This document shows, piece after piece, positions 17,223-24,194 of a DNA stretch of 64,000 bases. Below the pieces are notes generated by a model. That model did not search any database. It saw only the letters and a program-made list of their open reading frames with translations, and had not been told where the DNA came from. Origin of the DNA: CAVVIG01 sp050249955 (GTDB taxonomy: Bacteria; Acidobacteriota; Vicinamibacteria; Vicinamibacterales; CAVVIG01); NCBI GenBank assembly GCA_050249955.1, contig JBFWPN010000001.1, positions 744,001 to 808,000 on the forward strand, given 5' to 3'. Positions within the stretch are counted from its first letter, which is position 1. Each line of letters begins with the position of its first letter. Position numbers and translations under genes: made by a program.

Positions 17223-19385
17223 GTGTCCCTGCGGTATCAGCTCGGCCTCACGCTGATCGTCGTCAACGCCCTGCTGACCGCGGGTGTGGCCGTGGTGGCC
17301 TACCGGGCCGCGCACGACGCCATGGTGGACGGGGCGCTCCGCTCAGTGATGCTCGTCGCCCGGAGCCGCGAGCGGGAGCTGCTCGATATGCTCGATCACC
17401 GGCAGGAGCGGCTCACCGGCTTCCTGCAGAGCCTGCAGTCGCTCTGCGCCGAGCGCGGGCCGTATGGCGGGTACGGCTTCGAGGACGAATGCGTGCGCGC
17501 CGCCGTGGGCGGCTTCCACCGCAGCGAACGTGCCCTCTCCACCCACGTGAGTTATCGCGACGAGCGCCTCGCCCACGCGGGCAGCCGTTCGGTCGTGGCG
17601 GCCCCGGGACCCGGTCGCCTCGTCCGCATCACCTCGAGCGCGGGGGCAGGCCAGTACGCCATGGAGGGCCGGCTGGGCGACCTGCAGGTGCACGTCGAGT
17701 TCGCACTCGAGGACGTCAATGCCGTCCTCGCCGACAGCGCCGGCCTCGAGGCCAACGGCGAAGTGTTCCTCACCGATGCCGGCGGCTACCGCCTGACGAG
17801 TGCCCAGCGTGCCGCCGCCTGGCAGCACCCGGTGGCCATGCCGGCCATCCACGCCTGCGCGCGCGGCAACGCGCAGGCCACGCAGACCACCGACGACCGC
17901 GGCGTCACGGTCATCGCCGGCCTGCAGCCGGCGCCGGCTCTGGGCGGCGGCTGCCTCGTCGCCAACGTCAACTACGACGATGCGACGGCGCCCATGCGGC
18001 GGCTCGGGCAGCTGCTGGCCTACTCGTCCGCCCTCGTCGGCCTCCTCGGGGGGGTGGTGTCCATCGTGCTCGCCGGCGTCGCCACCCGATCGCTCAAGCG
18101 CCTGGCGCGCTCTGCCGCGCGGCTGGGCGACGGTCACTTCGACACGCCGATCCCGGCCGAAGGGCCGAGCGAGGTGCGCCAGCTGGCCCGCACGCTCTCG
18201 GGCATGGCCGGGTCAATCGGGCAGCTGGTGCAGCGCGAGCAGCACGCGCGCCACGAGGCCGAGGCCGCCAACCGGACGAAGGACGACTTCCTCGCAACCC
18301 TCTCGCACGAACTCCGCACACCGCTGAACGCCATCCTTGGCTGGGCGTCCATCCTGTCGCGCAGCGACTACGACAAGGCGCGCGTGCGGCACGCCGTGCA
18401 CGTGATCGAGCGCAACGCCCGCATCCAGTCGCAGATGATCGAGGAGCTCCTCGACGTCTCGCGCATCGTGTCGGGCACGGTGAAGCTGCAGGCGGCCGAC
18501 GTCGCCATCGGCACCGTGGTCCAGGCGGCGCTCGAGTCGGTGCGTCCTGCCGCCGAGTCCAAGGGCGTCACCATCACCGCCGCCATCGAGTGCCCGGACC
18601 TGGTGGTGCACGCCGACGCGCGACGGCTCCAGCAGGTGACGTGGAACCTGCTCTCGAACGCCGTCCGTTTCACGCCGGCTGGAGGCCGCGTGACCGTGGG
18701 GCTGCGCCGGGTGGGAGACGAGGTGGAACTGCGCATTGCCGACACCGGCTGCGGCATCTCGCCCGGGTTCCTGCCGCATGTCTTCGAGCGCTTCCGCCAG
18801 GCCGAGAGCAGCACGACCCGCTCGCACGGCGGCCTTGGCCTCGGCCTCGCCATCGTCCACGACATCGTGGAGTTGCATGGCGGATCGGTCCGCGCCGAGA
18901 GCGCCGGCGACGGGCTCGGTGCCACCTTCATCGTGAGGCTCCCGGCCACGCTGGTGCAGCCGGGGACGCTGCGGGCGACCGCGCCGCCCCAGGTGCCGCG
19001 CAGGCTGAACGGGGCGCGTGTGCTCGTCGTCGACGATGACGCGGACACCAGGGACGTGCTGAGGGCGGTGCTGGAGGCGGCGGGCGCGGAGGTGGTGACC
19101 TCGGCATCCGCCCGGGAGTCGCGCACGCTGTTCACGCGGGATCATCCGGACCTGCTGATTGCGGACATCGGCATGCCCGAGGAGGACGGCTACGCCCTGA
19201 TCGCGTCCATCCGCGAACTGGAGACCGGCACGTCGCACGTGCCGGCGATTGCGCTGACGGCACGTACGAGGCCGGAGGACGTGGCGCAAGCGCTGGCGGC
19301 CGGGTTCCAGCTGCACCTGGCGAAGCCGGTCGACTCGGGGCGCCTGGTCGAGTCCATCGCGTCGCTGGTCTCGCCCCCGGCGTGA
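17223..19385 (+). CDS. Hybrid sensor histidine kinase with C-terminal receiver
   Basis: A 720-residue protein from the GTG at 17223. Two membrane spans (about residues 7-27 and 262-284) bracket a ~230-residue periplasmic sensor of unknown ligand. A HAMP-like stretch follows (SLKRLARSAARLGDGHFDTP). HisKA has the phospho-accepting His in FLATLSHELRTPLNAILGW near residue 361. HATPase_c shows WNLLSNAVRF, DTGCGIS and GGLGLGLAIV. The receiver (~598-715) keeps the acidic pair in VLVVDDDAD, the phospho-Asp in LLIADIGMPEEDGY and the Lys in LAKPVD, so it looks functional. No partner regulator is adjacent; it may signal through a phosphotransfer protein elsewhere. Confidence 0.93.
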   Translation: MSLRYQLGLTLIVVNALLTAGVAVVAYRAAHDAMVDGALRSVMLVARSRERELLDMLDHRQERLTGFLQSLQSLCAERGPYGGYGFEDECVRAAVGGFHRSERALSTHVSYRDERLAHAGSRSVVAAPGPGRLVRITSSAGAGQYAMEGRLGDLQVHVEFALEDVNAVLADSAGLEANGEVFLTDAGGYRLTSAQRAAAWQHPVAMPAIHACARGNAQATQTTDDRGVTVIAGLQPAPALGGGCLVANVNYDDATAPMRRLGQLLAYSSALVGLLGGVVSIVLAGVATRSLKRLARSAARLGDGHFDTPIPAEGPSEVRQLARTLSGMAGSIGQLVQREQHARHEAEAANRTKDDFLATLSHELRTPLNAILGWASILSRSDYDKARVRHAVHVIERNARIQSQMIEELLDVSRIVSGTVKLQAADVAIGTVVQAALESVRPAAESKGVTITAAIECPDLVVHADARRLQQVTWNLLSNAVRFTPAGGRVTVGLRRVGDEVELRIADTGCGISPGFLPHVFERFRQAESSTTRSHGGLGLGLAIVHDIVELHGGSVRAESAGDGLGATFIVRLPATLVQPGTLRATAPPQVPRRLNGARVLVVDDDADTRDVLRAVLEAAGAEVVTSASARESRTLFTRDHPDLLIADIGMPEEDGYALIASIRELETGTSHVPAIALTARTRPEDVAQALAAGFQLHLAKPVDSGRLVESIASLVSPPA

Positions 19386-19396
19386 AGGCAGCTGTC

Positions 19397-19425
19397 TGGA
19401 CAGTCGGCAACCTCGCGGGTAGGCT
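19397..19425 (+). promoter_or_regulatory. Sigma70-like promoter for the GSCFA gene pair
   Basis: TGGACA (19397-19402), a 17-nt spacer and TAGGCT (19420-19425) stand upstream of a GGGAGG ribosome site (19432-19437) and the ATG at 19443. Confidence 0.5.
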
Positions 19426-19442
19426 GTGCCTGGGAGGCGCAT

Positions 19443-20498
19443 ATGGGCCAGCGACATCCGTATGAGGAGGCCCCGAGCAGGGCCATCTGGCGCCGCGCCG
19501 TCTCGGACCGGCGGCTGGAGGACCTTGGCGAGTGGCATTCGCCGAAGTTCGACATTCACGGACGCCCCATCGCGACCATCGGCAGCTGCTTCGCCCAACA
19601 CATCGCCCGGGCGCTCAGGTCGCTGCGCTACCCGGTGCTGGACGCGGAGCCCGCGCCGCGCGCGCTCACGGCCGAGAGCCGGCAGCGCTTCGGCTTCGAG
19701 GTCTACTCTGCGCGGTACGGGAACGTCTACACCGCCCGCCAGATGCTGCAGCTCTTCGACCGAGCAACCGGCGCGTTCGTGCCATCCGATCACGCATGGC
19801 CCCTGCACGGCGGCTTCGTCGATCCGTTCAGGCCCGCAATCGAGCCCGGTGGATTCGACAGCGTTGAGGCGGTGGCGGCGGAGCGGGAGGGCCACCTCGC
19901 GCGGGTCAACGAGCTGTTCTCGCGAGCTGGCGTGTGGGTGATGACGCTCGGGCTGACCGAGGCCTGGGTCGCGGACGCGGACGACGCCGTGTTCCCGCTG
20001 GCACCGGGTGTCGCCGGCGGGACGTACGATCCGGCACGCTACCGGTGGGTCACGTTCTCGTTCGCGGATGTGGTGGCGGACCTCGAGGGCTTCTTCGGTC
20101 GGGTGCGCAGCCGCAACCCGGCGGCGCGGTTCATCGTGACCGTGTCCCCGGTGCCCCTGGCTGCCACCGCCTCCGGGCAGCACGTCGTGGTGGCCACGAT
20201 GGCATCGAAGGCAACCCTGCGGGCGGCGTGTGCCTACGTCGCGGGCCTGTTCGACTTCGTCGACTACTTCCCGGCTTTCGAGATCATCGCCGGGGCCCAG
20301 GCACGAGGGGCGTACTTCGCAGCCGACGCGAGGACCGTGACGGCCACAGGTGCAGCGCGGGTGATCGAGGCGTTCGTCCAGGCGTACGGGCTGCCGGCCG
20401 CCGAGCCGCTCGAGGCACCGGCGGCGGACGTCAACGTCGACGTGGCGTGCGAGGAGGCGCTGCTGTCCACGCTGGGCGACTCGTCATGCGCATCCTGA
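19443..20498 (+). CDS. GSCFA domain protein
   Basis: A 351-residue cytoplasmic-looking protein with no signal peptide. The name-giving motif appears as IATIGSCFAQHIARALRSL near residue 45, followed by FGFEVYSARYGNVYTARQML, then VMTLGLTEAWV and FIVTVSPVPLAAT. These are the conserved blocks of the GSCFA family, which is distantly related to SGNH/GDSL hydrolases and linked in several genomes to polysaccharide or acyl-group modification; no reaction has been firmly established that I know of. The gene overlaps the next one by 13 nt, and that one is also SGNH-like, so the two products probably act together. Confidence 0.88.
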   Translation: MGQRHPYEEAPSRAIWRRAVSDRRLEDLGEWHSPKFDIHGRPIATIGSCFAQHIARALRSLRYPVLDAEPAPRALTAESRQRFGFEVYSARYGNVYTARQMLQLFDRATGAFVPSDHAWPLHGGFVDPFRPAIEPGGFDSVEAVAAEREGHLARVNELFSRAGVWVMTLGLTEAWVADADDAVFPLAPGVAGGTYDPARYRWVTFSFADVVADLEGFFGRVRSRNPAARFIVTVSPVPLAATASGQHVVVATMASKATLRAACAYVAGLFDFVDYFPAFEIIAGAQARGAYFAADARTVTATGAARVIEAFVQAYGLPAAEPLEAPAADVNVDVACEEALLSTLGDSSCAS

Positions 20499-21673
20499 TC
20501 TGCGGCGACTCACACTGCAATAGCTATCAGCAAGGCGTGCTCGAACTGGGCCCCGCCACTCCGCCCGGTGCGACGATCGACGTCCGTATGGCAGGGCCAT
20601 CGGGTGTGTTCTCGCGTCCGTTTCACGAACGCCTGGGAACGGCAGTCCGCTTCCGCCCGGAGGTGTTCTACCTGGAGGAACTCGCAAGGCGTCTGCCGCA
20701 ATTTCCGCTGTCGGGCTCCGCCGGCCCCTTCGACTGGTACGGCTTCAGTGGTCCGCTGCACCTGCTCGACGCGACCCTCGACGCCGGGCTGTATCACCGG
20801 GGGAAGCCCTTCCGCTCGAGAGCGCTCCTGGAGCGCGTGGCCCTCGACCACACCGCCAGCTGGCTGACCTTCCTTCGGGATGCCGTCGGGGTGGGACTGC
20901 CCGTGTTCGTCCTGGAGTCGCCGCTGCTGTTCCGAACGTCGCCCCTGCTCGCGGAGCAGGCAGCCCGGATTGCACCCGAGGCGGCAGCCGAGGTCGACAA
21001 CCGGCTGCGGAGCACGGTATGCGATGCGCTGCAGGACGCCGGGGTCCTCGTCGTGCGGGTGCCCGATCGTGCAACGGTCGATGGTCTTTTCATGGCGGAG
21101 GTCTTCCGGCACCCCAACCCCACGGACCCCCATCATGGCAACGGGTCCTTCGGAGCGATGATGCTGCAGTGCGCCATCGACGCAATCGGCCAGAGGGCGC
21201 CGATCGTCGCACCGGGGACGGCTGTGTCCGAACGGTCCGCGCCGACCTTCACTGAGGCCGAACTGCAACGAGACAGGGGGCGCTGGGTGTACAGCACGGA
21301 GTGCGAGGCCGTGCTCGAGACACGGTGGTTCCAGGTCACCCTGGTGCCGTCCCCACCGCTGTGCCTGAACGCTACACTCAGGGTCGTCTTCAAAGCCGCA
21401 TCGGCCCGAGAGGACCAGCCAACCCGATTTGGCCTGCAGGTCCGCGGCGACGACGGTGCATCCAGCGGCTGGCGGTGGTTCTGGGCGGAGGGTGGTATGA
21501 CCATCGTCGACGGATTCGAGTGGCCCATACCGCAGGGTTCGCGAACGCGGGGGACATGGGCCGTCGCGATCGCTCCCAGCGACGGGGCGGCAGAAGCAAC
21601 CGCGTCCGTCATCCTGATGTCCTTGTCGGTCGAGCAGACCGCGCCTGCCGCCGGATCCAACCTGCGGGAGTGA
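20486..21673 (+). CDS. SGNH-hydrolase-like protein with C-terminal beta domain
   Basis: A 395-residue protein; the ATG at 20486 lies inside the end of the GSCFA gene. Block I of the SGNH fold is seen as MRILICGDSHCNSYQQG and the terminal catalytic block as PTDPHHGNGSFGAMML near residue 215, which would supply the His. The stretch between (FVLESPLLFRTSPLLAEQAA) fits an alpha/beta esterase core. Residues ~250-395 form a separate beta-rich module (WFQVTLVPSPPLCLNATLRV, RGTWAVAIAPSDG) that I do not recognise and that could bind substrate. No signal peptide. An acyl hydrolase or acyltransferase role is inferred. Confidence 0.75.
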   Translation: MRILICGDSHCNSYQQGVLELGPATPPGATIDVRMAGPSGVFSRPFHERLGTAVRFRPEVFYLEELARRLPQFPLSGSAGPFDWYGFSGPLHLLDATLDAGLYHRGKPFRSRALLERVALDHTASWLTFLRDAVGVGLPVFVLESPLLFRTSPLLAEQAARIAPEAAAEVDNRLRSTVCDALQDAGVLVVRVPDRATVDGLFMAEVFRHPNPTDPHHGNGSFGAMMLQCAIDAIGQRAPIVAPGTAVSERSAPTFTEAELQRDRGRWVYSTECEAVLETRWFQVTLVPSPPLCLNATLRVVFKAASAREDQPTRFGLQVRGDDGASSGWRWFWAEGGMTIVDGFEWPIPQGSRTRGTWAVAIAPSDGAAEATASVILMSLSVEQTAPAAGSNLRE

Positions 21674-21778
21674 CACATGCCCGCAGCCGGCGTGCTAGAA
21701 TCCGCGCCGGAACGGTTCCCGGTCCCGCGCTCCCTGTGCTGCGGCCGGGCAGCCTGCCGCTCTGGAGGACTGCGAACG

Positions 21779-22951
21779 ATGGCCCCTGAAACGTCGCGCC
21801 GCGACTTGCTGAAGACCCTTGGACTCGCCGGACTTGGCCTTTCCATGGCCAACCTGCCGGAGTTCGCCCTGCCCGTACTGGCGCAGGGGGAAACGGTGGT
21901 GCCGTTCAGCGATTTCCCGGCCAACTTCAATCCGAACCCATCTGCCATCACGCGGAACTACGACATCCGCAAGATCGACGGCCCGTTCACGCCCCCCGAC
22001 CAGTTCTTCACGACGCAGCACTACGGCCACCCCACCGTCGACCTCGCCGCCTACCGGCTGCGCGTGAGCGGCATGGTGACGACGCCGCAGGCGCTGACGA
22101 TTGACGACCTGAAGAAGATGAACGGGCGCGACCTGATCGCCGGGTTCGAGTGCTCGGGCAACAGCCCACGTCTCGTGCAGGGCTTCGCCGGGAACGGCAA
22201 GTGGACCGGCATCCCGCTGCGGCTCGTGCTCGACCAGGCCGGCATCTCCCGAGACGCGCGCGAGTTCGTCTTCTTCGGCGCTGACAAGGGCCAGGAAGAA
22301 GTGGAATGGCGCACGCAGAAGTTCACGGTCGAGCAGCAGTTCGGCCGCAGCCTGCCGCGCGAACTGGCGCTTTCGGGTGAGCCGTTCCTGGCGTGGGCCC
22401 TGAACGGGCAGCCGCTGACAGTGCACCAGGGGGCGCCGCTCCGCCTGATCGTGCCCGGGTGGTACGGCGTAGCGAATGTGAAGTGGCTCTCGAACATCCA
22501 CGTCCAGGCCGAGCCCTACATGGGCAAGTTCCAGACACGCTGGTACCGCACGCTGCGCGAGGAGAACATCGGCGGGACCGTGATGCCCAAGGAGACGTCG
22601 ATCTCCAGGATGCGGCTGAAGTCGGTGATCGCTCGCGTCAGCACGACCGGCAACAAGAACTACAAGGTCACCGGGTTCGTGCTGAACGACGGCACACCCA
22701 TCCGGTCGGTCGAGGTGCAGGTGGATGGTGGCGCCTGGCAGAAGGCGACGCTGTCGCCGGACACGGCGGCCACCTACGGCTGGAAGCTCTTCACCTACGA
22801 GTGGAACGCCCCCGCCGCCGGCGAGCACACACTGGTGTCGCGTGTCACCGACACGAACGGCGCCGTGCAGCCGACCGCCGCCGACCTCGCGAACAAGAAG
22901 ACGTTCCTCGAGGACAACGGGCAGTTCCCGCGGAAGATCACGATCGCGTAG
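21779..22951 (+). CDS. Sulfite-oxidase-family molybdopterin enzyme, Tat-exported
   Basis: A 390-residue protein; the ATG at 21779 follows a GGAGG site by 10 nt. The frame opens at 21677, but the extra residues carry no signal. The N-terminus (TSRRDLLKTLGLAGLGLSM) is a Tat signal, so the folded molybdoprotein is periplasmic. The oxidoreductase molybdopterin domain includes the Mo-ligating Cys in AGFECSGNSPR (near residue 124) and PLRLIVPGWYGVANVKWL. The C-terminal third (VEVQVDGGAWQKATLS, YEWNAPAAGEHTLVSR) is the Mo-co dimerisation domain of sulfite oxidases. There is no fused haem domain. It may oxidise sulfite or another small oxyanion and pass electrons to a cytochrome c. Confidence 0.9.
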   Translation: MAPETSRRDLLKTLGLAGLGLSMANLPEFALPVLAQGETVVPFSDFPANFNPNPSAITRNYDIRKIDGPFTPPDQFFTTQHYGHPTVDLAAYRLRVSGMVTTPQALTIDDLKKMNGRDLIAGFECSGNSPRLVQGFAGNGKWTGIPLRLVLDQAGISRDAREFVFFGADKGQEEVEWRTQKFTVEQQFGRSLPRELALSGEPFLAWALNGQPLTVHQGAPLRLIVPGWYGVANVKWLSNIHVQAEPYMGKFQTRWYRTLREENIGGTVMPKETSISRMRLKSVIARVSTTGNKNYKVTGFVLNDGTPIRSVEVQVDGGAWQKATLSPDTAATYGWKLFTYEWNAPAAGEHTLVSRVTDTNGAVQPTAADLANKKTFLEDNGQFPRKITIA

Positions 22952-23009
22952 CGCTCCCGCCTTCGGAGGCTGCTGTCAATCGTTCACTGGTGAGGCGCAT
23001 CGAGTGCCC

Positions 23010-23240
23010 TCACCAGTGAAACGTCCACCCCTCCCGCTCCAATTCCGCCCGCCTGGCACGCCCCTCATCGACCGCCTCGTTCCTGCTCGCGAAGCGCTTC
23101 GATGATGTGAGCGTCGTGCCGTAGAAGATCTGCAGGTCCCACTCACCGGTCTCGGTCACGCGCTTCAGTTCGGCGTCTACGTACAGATTCCGTTTGCGGA
23201 GTCGCCAGATCCGCAGGTCCCCCGGACGTTCGGTCATCAT
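23010..23240 (-). CDS. Small hypothetical protein
   Basis: A 76-residue soluble protein with two adjacent ATG codons (23240 and 23237). GGAGG lies 3 and 6 nt before them, so the second may be the real start. It is rich in charged and aromatic residues (RIWRLRKRNLYVDAELKRVT, WDLQIFYGTTLTSSKRF, ending EREGWTFHW). I recognise no domain. Codon pattern and a clear ribosome site support it as real. It is divergent from the diheme peroxidase gene, sharing a 54-nt gap. Confidence 0.65.
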   Translation of the reverse strand: MMTERPGDLRIWRLRKRNLYVDAELKRVTETGEWDLQIFYGTTLTSSKRFASRNEAVDEGRARRAELEREGWTFHW

Positions 23241-23282
23241 CTGCCTCCAATTCTACGGAGTGCCCCGCCGAACACGAACCTG

Positions 23283-23288
23283 TAGAAT
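23283..23288 (+). promoter_or_regulatory. -10-like TAGAAT box next to a GTG start
   Basis: TAGAAT ends 6 nt before the GTG at 23295, and no Shine-Dalgarno sequence lies between. This geometry would give a leaderless mRNA for the peroxidase. Confidence 0.45.
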
Positions 23289-23294
23289 CGCCAC

Positions 23295-24194
23295 GTGAAG
23301 CTGCTCGCGCTGGCCACCATCGTCATCCCGCTCGGCCTGGCCGCGCCGATGCCGGTGCCAGCCGGCAATCCGATCACCGATGAGAAGATCGCGCTCGGGC
23401 GATCGCTGTTCGCCGACACGCGCCTGTCGCGTGACGGCACCATCGCCTGCACGTCCTGTCACGATCCGGAACGGGCCTTCACGAAGCCGGAGGCGGTCTC
23501 CCCCGGCGTGTTCGGCCGCCGTGGTCGGAGGAACTCGCCTACCATCGTGAACCGCGCCTGGGGCCGGGTCTTCTTCTGGGACGGACGCGCAACCACGCTC
23601 GAGCGGCAGGTGCTGATGCCCATCGAGGATCCGAACGAGATGGACCTGCCGGTCGTCGAGGCGGCGAAGCGTGTGGGGCTCACCGTTGAGCAGGTGTCCG
23701 AGGCACTGTCCACGTTCGTGCGGGCGCAGATGTCCGGCAACACGCGATACGACCGCTTCACCGCCGGCGAGCGGACCCTGCTTACCGCCGAGGAGCGCAA
23801 CGGCCTCCGCGTCTTCCAGGGCCGAGGGAACTGCCTGATGTGCCATGTCGGGCAGAACTTCACCGATGAAAAGCTGCACAACACCGGCGTCGCGTGGGTA
23901 CCAACCACCGGCGAAGGCAACGGAGGACACATCGTCGACGACGGCGGTTTCACGGTGACGGGCAGGGCCGAGGATCGCGGTGCGTTCAAGACGCCAACGC
24001 TGCGGGAAGTGGCGCGCACCGCGCCATACATGCACGATGGCTCGATCGCGACCCTCGAAGACGTGGTGGACTTCTACGATCGTGGCGGACGCCAGAATCC
24101 GCACCTCGACAGGGACATGCAACACCTCGACCTCACGGCCGAGGACAAGCGCGCTCTCGTCGCGTTCCTCAGAACTCTGAGTTCGGAGTTCTAG
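23295..24194 (+). CDS. Diheme cytochrome c peroxidase / MauG family protein
   Basis: A 299-residue periplasmic protein starting at GTG 23295, with a short signal peptide (MKLLALATIVIPLGLAAPMP). Two haem c motifs are present: CTSCH near residue 54 and CLMCH near 180. A conserved APYMHDGS segment near 243 supplies the likely Met ligand region of the electron-transfer haem. Order and length match bacterial CcpA/MauG-type diheme enzymes, which reduce peroxide with cytochrome electrons or oxidise protein side chains. FFWDGRATTLERQ is also typical. The last codons lie in an inverted repeat, and the stop overlaps the convergent gene by 4 nt. Peroxidase or MauG activity cannot be separated by eye. 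Confidence 0.9.
   Translation: MKLLALATIVIPLGLAAPMPVPAGNPITDEKIALGRSLFADTRLSRDGTIACTSCHDPERAFTKPEAVSPGVFGRRGRRNSPTIVNRAWGRVFFWDGRATTLERQVLMPIEDPNEMDLPVVEAAKRVGLTVEQVSEALSTFVRAQMSGNTRYDRFTAGERTLLTAEERNGLRVFQGRGNCLMCHVGQNFTDEKLHNTGVAWVPTTGEGNGGHIVDDGGFTVTGRAEDRGAFKTPTLREVARTAPYMHDGSIATLEDVVDFYDRGGRQNPHLDRDMQHLDLTAEDKRALVAFLRTLSSEF
24171..24192. repeat. Inverted repeat across convergent stop codons
   Basis: AGAACTC, eight bases, GAGTTCT forms a seven-pair hairpin at the ends of both the peroxidase and the fusion gene. It resembles the AGAACTCAGAAG text at 13857-13870 and could act as a weak bidirectional 3' end. Confidence 0.45.
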
